DNA of 64,000 nt from Pseudomonas reinekei (GTDB lineage: Bacteria; Pseudomonadota; Gammaproteobacteria; Pseudomonadales; Pseudomonadaceae). This document shows positions 48,520-57,089 of this stretch, in pieces. The DNA lies in assembly GCF_001945365.1 (NCBI RefSeq), contig NZ_MSTQ01000008.1, positions 62,001 to 126,000 of the forward strand. Direction: 5' to 3'. The notes under the pieces were generated by a model. The model was given only the letters and a program-made list of their open reading frames with translations, made no database searches and was not told the origin of the DNA. Within the stretch, counting starts at the first letter, position 1; each line of letters begins with the position of its first letter. A program made the position numbers and the translations under genes.

Positions 48520-50124
48520 CTATCGACGAACGACCAGATACAAACCGACCGCCATCATGATCCCGGCCGGCCAGTAGGCCAGTTCGTTCAACGGCCCGCC
48601 CGCGGCGAGGAGGGCGCCACCGGCGAGATGCGCCGTGCCGAGCAGGCGCAGGAACCAGTCGTCGCGACGTCGGTGCCACGGTGGCGGCGGGTCGTAGGCG
48701 TGGGGTTGGGACATGCGTTCGAGCAGGTCGCGGGCCATGTTGGCCAAGTGCGGTAGCTGTTCGAACTGGCTCTGCACGTTGCCGATCAAAGCTTTGGGGC
48801 TGACCCTTTCGCGCATCCAGCGCTCCAGGAATGGCTGCGCGGTGTTCCACAAATCGAGGTCCGGGTACAACTGACGGCCCAGGCCTTCAATGTTCAGCAG
48901 GGTTTTCTGCAACAGCACGAGCTGCGGCTGCACCTCCATGTTGAAGCGGCGAGCGGTCTGGAACAGGCGCATCAGCACCTGGCCAAATGAAATATCCTTT
49001 AACGGTTTTTCGAAGATCGGCTCGCAAACGGTGCGGATCGCCGCTTCGAACTCGTTGAGCTTGGTTTCCGCCGGCACCCAGCCCGAATCGATGTGCAACT
49101 GCGCCACGCGGCGGTAGTCACGCTTGAAGAAGGCGAACAGGTTACGCGCCAGGTAATCCTGGTCTTCCGGCGTCAGGCTGCCGACGATGCCGCAGTCGAT
49201 CGCGATGTATTGCGGGCTCCACGGGCTCACGGTGCTGACGAAAATGTTGCCCGGGTGCATGTCGGCGTGGAAGAAACTGTCGCGAAACACTTGGGTGAAG
49301 AAGATCTCCACGCCGCGTTCGGCGAGCATTTTCATGTCGGTGCGCTGGTCGGCCAGGGTCGCCAGATCGGTGACCTGAATGCCGTAGATGCGCTCCATCA
49401 CCAGCACTTTCGGGCGGCACCAGTCCCAATAGACTTGCGGCACGTACAGCAGCGGCGAACCTTCGAAATTGCGTTTCAACTGGCTGGCATTGGCCGCCTC
49501 GCGCAGCAGGTCGAGTTCGTCGTAGATGGTTTTTTCGTAGTCCTGAACCACGTCCACCGGGTGCAACAGGCGGGCGTCGGCCGAAAGTTTTTCAGCGGCG
49601 CGGGCAAGGATGAACAACCACGCCAGGTCCTGGGCAATCACCGGCTTGAGGCCTGGGCGGATGACTTTGACCACGACTTCTTCGCCGGTTTTCAGCTGCG
49701 CGGCGTGCACCTGCGCCACCGACGCCGAGGCCAGCGGTTCGACGTCGAAACGGCTGAACACTTCGCTGATTTTCTTGCCCAGCTGTTCTTCGATCAGCTT
49801 GACCGACACCTGCGAGTCGAAGGGCGGCACACGGTCCTGCAGCTTCATCAGTTCGTCGGCGATGTCTTCGGGCAGCAGGTCGCGGCGGGTGGACAGGATC
49901 TGTCCGAACTTGATGAAGATCGGCCCCAGGTCCTGCAAGGCCAGGCGCAATCGCGCGCCACGGCTCAGGTCCAGGGTCTTGCGCGGGAACCAGCGCCACG
50001 GCAAGGCATAACGCAGCGCTCGCAAGAACCAGGGCAGCGGCAGGGCGAACAGCAGGTCATCGAGGCGGTAGCGGATCACGACGCGCTGGATGCGCAACAA
50101 ACGGCGGACGGCAAGCAGCTTCAT
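48520..50124 (-). CDS. ubiB: Ubiquinone biosynthesis kinase-like ATPase UbiB
   Basis: 534 aa. Member of the ABC1/ADCK family of atypical kinases needed for ubiquinone synthesis. The KxGQ motif ([16 protein letters not shown]), the Ala-rich nucleotide loop ([11 protein letters not shown]), DLLREAAN, and the [10 protein letters not shown] catalytic loop are visible. Two C-terminal helices ([13 protein letters not shown] and [13 protein letters not shown]) anchor it in the membrane. It overlaps ubiJ by four bases. Confidence 0.96.
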   Translation of the reverse strand: MKLLAVRRLLRIQRVVIRYRLDDLLFALPLPWFLRALRYALPWRWFPRKTLDLSRGARLRLALQDLGPIFIKFGQILSTRRDLLPEDIADELMKLQDRVPPFDSQVSVKLIEEQLGKKISEVFSRFDVEPLASASVAQVHAAQLKTGEEVVVKVIRPGLKPVIAQDLAWLFILARAAEKLSADARLLHPVDVVQDYEKTIYDELDLLREAANASQLKRNFEGSPLLYVPQVYWDWCRPKVLVMERIYGIQVTDLATLADQRTDMKMLAERGVEIFFTQVFRDSFFHADMHPGNIFVSTVSPWSPQYIAIDCGIVGSLTPEDQDYLARNLFAFFKRDYRRVAQLHIDSGWVPAETKLNEFEAAIRTVCEPIFEKPLKDISFGQVLMRLFQTARRFNMEVQPQLVLLQKTLLNIEGLGRQLYPDLDLWNTAQPFLERWMRERVSPKALIGNVQSQFEQLPHLANMARDLLERMSQPHAYDPPPPWHRRRDDWFLRLLGTAHLAGGALLAAGGPLNELAYWPAGIMMAVGLYLVVRR

Positions 50125-50744
50125 GCGTTATCGCTTGGGTCGAGGGATCGGGAAAGGCGCTCGAAACGCGCCTCGAGACGTTCCAGATCAAGTTTGATCC
50201 GGTCCAGTTCACTGAAACGGGCTTCGGCTTCGCGCTGACCGACGAGGGTGCGCGATTCTTCGGCCAGGTATTCGCCCAGGTTCTGGCCCAGGCTGGCAAA
50301 TCCTTGCTGATACCAGCGGGCGCGGCTGCGCAGGTGGCCGCCGACCAGTTGCGTGGCGACGGGGCCGAGCCAGCGCGAGAGTTCGTACTCCCAGTCCAGC
50401 TCCAGGTCCTGAAGAATCGCCGCCAGTTCCAGCAGCACGCCGCTGTCGCCGTCGAGTTCGACTTCCGGTGCGTGCAGCACCGCCGTCTTGTCCTTGCTCA
50501 TCGCCAGTTTCAACAGGCTTGAGGCCGGTGCACGCAAGGTGCAGTCGGCGCCGGTTTCCCACTGGGAAGCGAGCATCAGGCCTTCGTCGCTGGGCAGGAT
50601 GAACAATTGCAGCGCCGGGCTGCGGCAATCGACGGCAATCACTTTACCGGTCAAATGCGCGAGCCGCGGCAGCGCCGTGCTGTCGAGACGAAGCACCCGG
50701 TTCAGGCCGAGTTCAACGCTGGCGAGCAGGCCGGCGAGCAACAT
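50121..50744 (-). CDS. ubiJ: Ubiquinone biosynthesis accessory factor UbiJ
   Basis: 207 aa. SCP2-like lipid-binding domain in the first 110 residues ([32 protein letters not shown]) and a C-terminal coiled coil ([18 protein letters not shown]). With UbiK it scaffolds the soluble Ubi complex and binds the polyprenylated intermediates. Its ATG shares one base with the ubiE stop. Confidence 0.9.
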   Translation of the reverse strand: MLLAGLLASVELGLNRVLRLDSTALPRLAHLTGKVIAVDCRSPALQLFILPSDEGLMLASQWETGADCTLRAPASSLLKLAMSKDKTAVLHAPEVELDGDSGVLLELAAILQDLELDWEYELSRWLGPVATQLVGGHLRSRARWYQQGFASLGQNLGEYLAEESRTLVGQREAEARFSELDRIKLDLERLEARFERLSRSLDPSDNA

Positions 50745-51514
50745 CAGGGCTTGATGCCGCGGTGCAGGGCGACGATGCCTGCGGTCATATTGTGATAGGT
50801 CACGCGGTCGAAACCGGCCTCGACCATCATCGACTTCAGGGTTTCCTGATTCGGGTGCATGCGGATCGATTCGGCCAGGTAGCGATAGCTTTCCGAGTCG
50901 TTGGTGATCAGCTTGCCCATCAGCGGCATGAAGGCGAACGAGTAGGCGTCGTAAGCCTTGGACATCAGCGCATTGGTCGGCTTGGAGAATTCCAGTACCA
51001 ACAGGCGACCGCCCGGCTTGAGCACACGCAGCATGGAGCGCAGGGCGTCTTCCTTGTGCGTGACGTTGCGCAGGCCGAAAGCGATGGTCACGCAGTCGAA
51101 ATGGTTGTCCGGGAACGGCAGCTTTTCCGCATCGGCCTGGACGAACTCGACGTTGCCCGCCACACCCAGGTCCAGCAGGCGGTCACGACCGACCTTGAGC
51201 ATGGACTCGTTGATGTCGGCCAACACCACCTGGCCGGTCGGGCCGACGAGGTGCGAGAATTTTTTGGTCAGATCACCGGTGCCGCCGGCGATGTCGAGCA
51301 CGCGGTTGCCGGTGCGAACGCCCGATAGTTCGATCGCGAAGCGCTTCCACAGACGGTGCATGCCGCCCGACAGAAGGTCGTTCATCAGGTCGTACTTGGC
51401 GGCTACCGAGTGGAAAACCTCAGCGACTTTTTCCGCTTTCTGGCTTTCCGGAACGTTTTTGAAGCCGAAGTGAGTGGTGGGTTCGGCATCGCTGCCTTTG
51501 CGCTGATCAGTCAT
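50744..51514 (-). CDS. ubiE: Ubiquinone/menaquinone C-methyltransferase UbiE
   Basis: 256 aa from the ATG at 51514 ([18 protein letters not shown]); the longer in-frame opening adds a non-conserved N-terminus. SAM-dependent C-methylation of the benzoquinol ring. Motif [16 protein letters not shown] and the UbiE signatures [17 protein letters not shown] and [16 protein letters not shown] are intact. Confidence 0.97.
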   Translation of the reverse strand: MTDQRKGSDAEPTTHFGFKNVPESQKAEKVAEVFHSVAAKYDLMNDLLSGGMHRLWKRFAIELSGVRTGNRVLDIAGGTGDLTKKFSHLVGPTGQVVLADINESMLKVGRDRLLDLGVAGNVEFVQADAEKLPFPDNHFDCVTIAFGLRNVTHKEDALRSMLRVLKPGGRLLVLEFSKPTNALMSKAYDAYSFAFMPLMGKLITNDSESYRYLAESIRMHPNQETLKSMMVEAGFDRVTYHNMTAGIVALHRGIKP

Positions 51515-51669
51515 ATCGCTGTCACCAAAAGAGAATGCGCGACATTCTAATCCCCAAGGGATGCTTTGTCTTGGCAAGGCTGAAGGTAAGATGGATCACC
51601 CTCGGGACGTTTTGCCGCAGCAGCGGTCAAGATTTACCGTACAAGCATTCACAAAACAGGAGTCATTCG

Positions 51670-51945
51670 ATGGCCCGTATCAGTGTTGAACGTGCCCACG
51701 GCCTGGGTAAGGACGCGGCGCGCGCGAAGGCCGACAAGCTGGCGCAGAAACTCAACGAGCAATATGGCCTGGAGCCTCAGTGGTCGGGTGACACGCTGAA
51801 CCTCAAGCGCTCGGGCGTGAAAGGCGCGGTGCATGTCAGTGACGATTTGATCAAGGTCGATGTGGAACTGGGCCTGATGATGTCGGCCATGAGCGGCATG
51901 ATCAAAGCGGAAATCGAGAAGGCGCTGGATAAAGCGTTGGTCTGA
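51670..51945 (+). CDS. PHA granule-region protein (TIGR02610/PHA_gran_rgn type)
   Basis: 91 aa from the ATG at 51670 after ACAGGAGT. Small conserved protein found beside PHA genes in pseudomonads (MARISVERAHGLGKDAARAKADKLAQ). Its role is uncertain. It is divergent from ubiE and upstream of phaI, separated from it by a repeat doublet. Confidence 0.82.
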   Translation: MARISVERAHGLGKDAARAKADKLAQKLNEQYGLEPQWSGDTLNLKRSGVKGAVHVSDDLIKVDVELGLMMSAMSGMIKAEIEKALDKALV

Positions 51946-51967
51946 TCTCCGGTTGAATACGGTCCCC

Positions 51968-52056
51968 TGTGGGAGCCAGCCTGCTGGCGATAACGTCCTG
52001 TCAGTCAGCGTCTTTGTGACTGTTACATCGCTATCGCCAGCAGGCTGGCTCCCACA
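51968..52056. repeat. Inverted repeat doublet, second REP family
   Basis: TGTGGGAGCCAGCCTGCTGGCG and its inverse flank about 40 bp, the same type as at 21859-21947. The remaining 130 bp to phaI must hold the phaI promoter, but no clear -35/-10 could be picked. Confidence 0.82.
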
Positions 52057-52189
52057 TTTTGTTTTGTGGTGCGCCCAAGCATTTATGTCATTTGTTAGGG
52101 TGCCGTTTCTAATTTTTCTCCCTACTTTGTGCCAGAGCCCGACACTTTTCCCGGGCAGTTCCTCAAACCTTCTGCGCGTGAGGTGGACC

Positions 52190-52612
52190 ATGGCCAACGT
52201 TATTTTGAAGAAAAAAATCGACGCATCGACCAGTGCGCTGGGCGACGTCAAATCCTATGCCCGCAAGGTCTGGCTGGCAGGCCTGGGTGCCTACGCCAAG
52301 GTGGGCCAAGAGGGCAGCGATTACTTTCAAGAGTTGGTGAAAGCTGGCCAAACTGTTGAAAAGAAAGGCAAAAAAGTGGTCGCTGAGAAGCTCGAAGCGG
52401 CCAATGCCGAGATCGACGACGCCAAGAATGAAGTCACTACATTCAAGGGCAAGGTCGAAGTTCAACTCGACAAGGTCGAGAAGGCGTTCGACACGCGTGT
52501 CGCAAGTGCCTTGAATCGTATCGGCATTCCGTCTAAACATGACGTTGAGACACTCTCTGCTAAGCTCGATGAGCTGACGGCATTGCTCGAACGTGTCGCG
52601 CGTAAATCTTAA
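52190..52612 (+). CDS. phaI: Phasin PhaI
   Basis: 140 aa from ATG 52190 after GAGGTGG. Amphipathic protein that coats polyhydroxyalkanoate granules. The shared phasin core SYARKVWLAGLGAYAKVGQEGSDYFQELVKAG is followed by helices with heptad-like spacing (VEVQLDKVEKAFDTRVASALNRIGIPS). It is followed eleven bases later by phaF, which has the same core, so the two arose by duplication. Confidence 0.94.
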   Translation: MANVILKKKIDASTSALGDVKSYARKVWLAGLGAYAKVGQEGSDYFQELVKAGQTVEKKGKKVVAEKLEAANAEIDDAKNEVTTFKGKVEVQLDKVEKAFDTRVASALNRIGIPSKHDVETLSAKLDELTALLERVARKS

Positions 52613-52622
52613 GGAGAACGGG

Positions 52623-53483
52623 ATGGCTGTTAAAAAGAACACCGAAAAAGAAGGCAGCTCGTGGATCGGGAAGGTCGAAGACTACTCCCGGAAAATCTGG
52701 CTGGCTGGTTTAGGCGTGTACTCGAAGATCGACACTGACGGCAGCAAACTCTTCGATGCATTGGTTAAGGACGGCGAGAAAGCCGAGAAGCTCACCAAGA
52801 GCGCCGTTGGCAAAAAAGTCGACGCCGCCAAGGACTCCGCTTCTTCGGCCAAATCGCGCATCAGCGGCGTGAAAGACCGCGCACTGGGCAAGTGGGATGA
52901 GCTCGAAGGCGCTTTCGACAAGCGTCTGAACAGCGCCATTTCGCGTCTGGGCGTACCGAGCCGCAACGAAGTCAAGGCACTGCACAGCAAGGTCGATACC
53001 CTGACCAAGCAAATCGAAAAACTCACCGGTGCCAAGGTTGCGCCAGCAGCGGCGAAAACCGCAGCGGCCAAACCGGCTGCAAAAACCGCGGCTAAACCGT
53101 TGGTAAAAGCTGCAGCCAAACCTGCTGCCAAGCCAGCGGCCAAAACGGCTGCCGCTAAACCTGCAGCTGCCAAGCCAGCGGCCAAACCAGTCGCTGCCAA
53201 AGCGGCTGCCAAGCCGGCCGCCAAGGCAGCCGCCAAACCGGCCGCAAAAACCGCCGCAGCTAAACCTGCAGCCAAGCCAGCGGCCAAACCGGCTGCTGCG
53301 AAGAAGCCAGCGGTGAAAAAGCCGGCGGCTCCAAAAGCTGCCGCCAAGCCAGTAGTGGCAGCGGCCAAACCGGCAACCCCGGCAGCCGCTCCGGTCAGCG
53401 CATCGAACTCCGCGACTGCACCGACCCCAGCTGTCACCCCGACTGCCGCGCCGGCTTCGTCGACGCCAACCAGTCAGTCCTGA
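52623..53483 (+). CDS. phaF: Phasin PhaF with histone H1-like tail
   Basis: 286 aa. The N-terminal half is a phasin domain (DYSRKIWLAGLGVYSKIDTDGSKLF) with a coiled-coil segment at about 100-135. The C-terminal half (about residues 145-270) is a Lys/Ala/Pro repeat (AAAKPAAK units) like histone H1 and AlgP, known in P. putida to bind DNA and help share granules between daughter cells. A terminator follows. Confidence 0.95.
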   Translation: MAVKKNTEKEGSSWIGKVEDYSRKIWLAGLGVYSKIDTDGSKLFDALVKDGEKAEKLTKSAVGKKVDAAKDSASSAKSRISGVKDRALGKWDELEGAFDKRLNSAISRLGVPSRNEVKALHSKVDTLTKQIEKLTGAKVAPAAAKTAAAKPAAKTAAKPLVKAAAKPAAKPAAKTAAAKPAAAKPAAKPVAAKAAAKPAAKAAAKPAAKTAAAKPAAKPAAKPAAAKKPAVKKPAAPKAAAKPVVAAAKPATPAAAPVSASNSATAPTPAVTPTAAPASSTPTSQS

Positions 53484-53498
53484 TTCTCAGGGCTCAAG

Positions 53499-53531
53499 AA
53501 AACGCCCGGCCTGCCAAGGTCGGGCGTTTTT
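53499..53531 (+). terminator. Intrinsic terminator of phaIF
   Basis: AAAACGCCCG / CGGGCGTTTT stem followed by TTTGTTT, 15 bp after the phaF stop. Confidence 0.9.
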
Positions 53532-53566
53532 GTTTGTGCGTCATTTTGAAAACACCACAAACTCCA

Positions 53567-53590
53567 TGTGGGAGCGAGCCTGCTCGCGAG
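53567..53590. repeat. Single REP element between phaF and phaD
   Basis: TGTGGGAGCGAGCCTGCTCGCGA, a lone copy with no inverted partner, in the convergent phaF/phaD gap. Confidence 0.85.
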
Positions 53591-53611
53591 CAGGGATTGA
53601 TGTGATCAGCG

Positions 53612-54232
53612 CTACTCGTGTACTTCCAGGTATTGAAGGGCCAGTTGTTCTGTCGCGGCCTTGATCGGCGGCAACAGGTGCGGCGCCACCAGCATCATGA
53701 TCTGGTAAACCACCAATCGTACTTCTCCCTCTCGATCGAGAATCCGCTGATAGTCCAGCGAGAACAGCAGCGTCATGGTGATTTGCTCCACCAACTGCCC
53801 CAGCGCTTGCGTTTCACTGACCAATAACCCCTGAGCCTGCAAGCGCGCCAGCAACGAGGCCAACGTGCGCTTGAGCGCATTGAGTAAATTGCGAATGCCC
53901 TTGGCCAGTTTCGGCAGGCGCCCGGCAAGGTTCGACAGGTCTTGGAACAGAAAGCGGTAGTGGGCCAGGCGTTCGACGATCAGGTGCAGGAACAGCCAGT
54001 AATCCTCGGGAGCCAGTTCGACGTCCGCCGGTGGGTCGAGCAGCGGGGCCAGCTCGGCCTGAAAACGTTCGAACAACCCGAGAATCAGTGGCTCCTTGCC
54101 GTGGAAGTGGTAGTAGAGGTTGCCCGGGCTGATGCCCATTTCATTGGCAACTTCCATGGTGGAAACGTTCGGTTCACCCTTCTGATTAAACAACAGCAGG
54201 GCACATTCGAGGATGCGGTCGCGGGTTTTCAT
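53612..54232 (-). CDS. phaD: TetR-family PHA regulator PhaD
   Basis: 206 aa. N-terminal helix-turn-helix (RDRILECALLLFNQKGEPNVSTMEVANEMGISPGNLYYHFHGKEPLI) and an all-helical ligand domain. In P. putida PhaD activates the phaC1 and phaI promoters in response to a CoA intermediate. It is the last gene of the phaC1ZC2D cluster, 60 bp after phaC2. Confidence 0.94.
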   Translation of the reverse strand: MKTRDRILECALLLFNQKGEPNVSTMEVANEMGISPGNLYYHFHGKEPLILGLFERFQAELAPLLDPPADVELAPEDYWLFLHLIVERLAHYRFLFQDLSNLAGRLPKLAKGIRNLLNALKRTLASLLARLQAQGLLVSETQALGQLVEQITMTLLFSLDYQRILDREGEVRLVVYQIMMLVAPHLLPPIKAATEQLALQYLEVHE

Positions 54233-54292
54233 CCAGTCTTCTTAATGTTCGGGTCCTGCCACGGCCGACATCGACCGTGGTTCGTTTGAACG

Positions 54293-55975
54293 TCAGCGCA
54301 CGCGCACGTAAGTACCGGGCGCCGCCTCCATCGGTGGATAGTTCTGGTTGCCGAGGGCCATGTGGGTTTCCTTTTGCGCCCCGGAGCGTTGCTGTATCCA
54401 GTCCAGCCATTGCGTCCACCAACTGCCATCGACACGCTTGGCGTCGTAGTACCAGGCCCGTGGGTCGCTGCTCAGCTTGCCGTTCTCGACGTAGTTGGCT
54501 TTCGGGTTGCTCGGCGGGTTGAGGATGCTCTGCACATGGCCACTGTTGGACAGCACGAAGCGGCGCTCGCCACCCAGCAGCAACGTCGAGCGATACACCG
54601 CATCCCACGGCGTGATGTGGTCGTTGATCCCGGCGACGCTGAAGCTGTCGACGGTGACCTTCTGCAGGTCGATCGGCGTGCCGCACACTTCAAGGCCGCC
54701 CGGATGGCTCAGCGGGTTGTGCTTGAAGAAGTCCAGCAAGTCGCCATGCAGGGCCGCCGGTAGACGCGTGTTGTCGTTGTTCCAGTAGAGAATGTCGAAC
54801 GCGGGCGGCTCCTTGCCCAGCAGGTAGTTGTTGACGAAGTAGCTCCAGATCAAATCATTGGGCCGCATCCAGGCGAAGACCTTGGCCATGTCGCGGCCAT
54901 CGAGCACGCCTTTTTGATAGGAGCGACGTTTGGCGGCTTCGAGGGTCTGTTCGTCGGCGAACAGGGTCGCCGGGGAATCCAGCTGGCTGTCGAGCAGGCT
55001 CACCAGATAGGTCGCGCTGGAGACACGGCGCAATTGTCGCTTGGCTTGCAGGTGACCTTGCAGCGCGGCGATGGTCAGTCCGCCGGCGCAGGCGCCCATC
55101 AGGTTGACCTCGCGGGCGCCGGTGATCGCGCGGCAGACATTCAGGGCTTCTTCGACCGCTTCAACGTAAGTCGACAGGCCCCATTCGCGATGGCGCACAT
55201 CCGGGTTGCGCCAACTGATCATGAAGGTTTGCAGGCCGTTCTTGAGCGCGAACTGGACGAAGCTGTTATGCGGGCTCAAATCGAAAATGTAGTACTTGTT
55301 GATTTGCGGCGGCACCACCAGCAGCGGTTTGGAATATTGCTTTTCGCTCATCGGCTTGTACTGGATCAGCTCCAGCAGCTCATTGCGAAACACCACGGCG
55401 CCTGGGGTGGTGGCGACGGTCTTGCCGACCTCGAATGCCTGCCTGGTGACCTGCCGGGGCAAGCCGTCGTTGTGCAGCAAGTCGTCAACCAGATGGCTGA
55501 TCCCGCGCACCAGGCTGTTGCCGCCGGAGTTGAAGATTTCCTTGATCGCCAGCGGGTTGAGCAGGCTGTTGGACGGCGACACGGCATCGTTGAGCAAGGC
55601 GAAGGCAAAGTGCGCGCGGGCGCGATCGTCCGGGCTCATGTTGCTTTCGTCGATCCAGCTTTTGACCTCTTTCTGCCAGGCCAGGTAGGCCTGCAGGCTG
55701 CGACGATAAAACGGATTGAGGCTCCAGGCCGGGTCGGCGAAACGACTGTCGTGGGGGTTGGTCGGGTGCAGGGTATCGCCCAGCAATACGCGGCCCAATT
55801 GCCCGCCTAGTTTCAAGGCGTGCCGAGCGGTGTGCAACGGGTTGCGCAAACCATGGGCGGCAACGCTGCGCAACGTCGAAATCAGATCCCGGCCGCGCAG
55901 ACCGGTAATCGCACTCTGTGCGTTGATGAACGCGGCGGGAGTGGGCAACGAGTCCCTCGCTGGTTTGTCACGCAT
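54293..55975 (-). CDS. phaC2: Class II poly(3-hydroxyalkanoate) synthase PhaC2
   Basis: 560 aa. Polymerises medium-chain 3-hydroxyacyl-CoA. Catalytic Cys296 lies in the lipase-like box GACAGG, with the later Asp (AGINDHITPW) and His (NSGHVQSILNPP) of the triad present. It is about half identical to PhaC1 in the same cluster. Preceded by a 114-bp gap after phaZ in which I see no element. Confidence 0.96.
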   Translation of the reverse strand: MRDKPARDSLPTPAAFINAQSAITGLRGRDLISTLRSVAAHGLRNPLHTARHALKLGGQLGRVLLGDTLHPTNPHDSRFADPAWSLNPFYRRSLQAYLAWQKEVKSWIDESNMSPDDRARAHFAFALLNDAVSPSNSLLNPLAIKEIFNSGGNSLVRGISHLVDDLLHNDGLPRQVTRQAFEVGKTVATTPGAVVFRNELLELIQYKPMSEKQYSKPLLVVPPQINKYYIFDLSPHNSFVQFALKNGLQTFMISWRNPDVRHREWGLSTYVEAVEEALNVCRAITGAREVNLMGACAGGLTIAALQGHLQAKRQLRRVSSATYLVSLLDSQLDSPATLFADEQTLEAAKRRSYQKGVLDGRDMAKVFAWMRPNDLIWSYFVNNYLLGKEPPAFDILYWNNDNTRLPAALHGDLLDFFKHNPLSHPGGLEVCGTPIDLQKVTVDSFSVAGINDHITPWDAVYRSTLLLGGERRFVLSNSGHVQSILNPPSNPKANYVENGKLSSDPRAWYYDAKRVDGSWWTQWLDWIQQRSGAQKETHMALGNQNYPPMEAAPGTYVRVR

Positions 55976-56089
55976 CAGTCAACACTCCTTCGTCTTCAGG
56001 CCAAAAACAAACACACCGAACCAGAACACCATAGACGCTGTAACCGGTTGTTGCGCGGCGCGGCGTCCTGCCGACCGACATTGGGCGGT

Positions 56090-56944
56090 TTAGCCGCCCA
56101 ATGGCGACGGATGCGGATGCATCACTGCACGCTGACGTTCTTCCTCGAGAAATTTCATGATGATCGGCGCCACCGCTTCGGCCCGGGTAATCAGGAACAG
56201 ATGGCCGTCATCGATGATGTGCAACTGGGCATTGGGAATGCGCCAGGCCAGCAAGCGCATGTTGACCAGCGGGATCAGCGGGTCGTCGTCACCTGCCAGC
56301 ACGAGAGTCGGCTGGTTGATCTTGTGCAGCCAGTGAATGCTGGTCCAGCCAAGACCGGCGAACAACTGCCAGTAGTAACCGAGCTTGCCCGCCGAACGCA
56401 CTTTCGCGGCATGGCTGGCGGCCAGCGTCGGGTCGCGACGGAACGAGCCGCCGTAAATCATCGGGGCGATGCGGATCACGTGGGACGGCTGGATGTAGCG
56501 TCGTGGGCTGGCCATCATCCACAACACTTTCGGTTTGCCCGGTACCATCACCGCGCCTGCCGCCGTGGCCGCCAGCACCAGCTTCTTGCAACGCTCGGGA
56601 TAGTCGTAAGCGAATTGCTGCGCAAGGGCGCCGCCCCACGACACGCCGATCACATTGACCTGTCCGTAGTCGAGATAATCGAGCATCCGCGCCGTGAGTT
56701 TGGCCAGGCCCGGAAAACGATAAGGCCGGTTCGGCGTCGACGAACCACCGACACCGGGGACGTCGAACGCGATGACCTCCAGGTCCGGATCCAGCGCCGC
56801 GACGAACGGAAACACCAGCTCAAGGTTGGCGCCGATGCCATTGAAAATCAGCAGGGGCGTCAAGTGAGGCTTGCCGGGACGTACTGCCGTGCGGAGGGTC
56901 TGGCCATCCAGGTCGACGGTACGGAATATGAACGGATGCGGCAT
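56090..56944 (-). CDS. phaZ: Intracellular medium-chain PHA depolymerase PhaZ
   Basis: 284 aa from the ATG at 56944 (MPHPFIFRTVDLDG), which puts the nucleophile at Ser102 in GVSWGG, as in P. putida PhaZ; the earlier TTG at 56950 is less likely. Asp (LAGDDDPL) and His (IDDGHLF) of the triad are intact. It mobilises stored PHA. It lies between the two synthases, as usual. Confidence 0.95.
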   Translation of the reverse strand: MPHPFIFRTVDLDGQTLRTAVRPGKPHLTPLLIFNGIGANLELVFPFVAALDPDLEVIAFDVPGVGGSSTPNRPYRFPGLAKLTARMLDYLDYGQVNVIGVSWGGALAQQFAYDYPERCKKLVLAATAAGAVMVPGKPKVLWMMASPRRYIQPSHVIRIAPMIYGGSFRRDPTLAASHAAKVRSAGKLGYYWQLFAGLGWTSIHWLHKINQPTLVLAGDDDPLIPLVNMRLLAWRIPNAQLHIIDDGHLFLITRAEAVAPIIMKFLEEERQRAVMHPHPSPLGG

Positions 56945-56980
56945 GCTCAAGCCCTGTTTATGAATTCATCCCCGATCCCC

Positions 56981-57071
56981 CTGCAGGAGCGAGCCTGCTC
57001 GCGATAGCGTTGTGTCAGTCGACGCCTGTGCCGCAGACAGATCGCATTCGCGAGCAGGCTCGCTCCCACAG
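56981..57071. repeat. REP doublet between phaC1 and phaZ
   Basis: Inverted arms at 56983-57004 (diverged CAGGAGCGAG end) and 57048-57071, about 40 bp apart, inside the phaC1-phaZ transcript. Confidence 0.85.
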
Positions 57072-57089
57072 TGGCGCGGGGTGTGTCAG

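Noticed and set aside
51953..52189. N-terminal extension of PhaI by 79 codons
   Set aside because: It would run through the repeat doublet and promoter region; the phasin family start MANVILKKK at 52190 has a good ribosome site.
53055..53437. Minus-strand Ala/Gly-rich frame opposite phaF
   Set aside because: It arises from the complement of the Lys/Ala/Pro repeats; not a gene.
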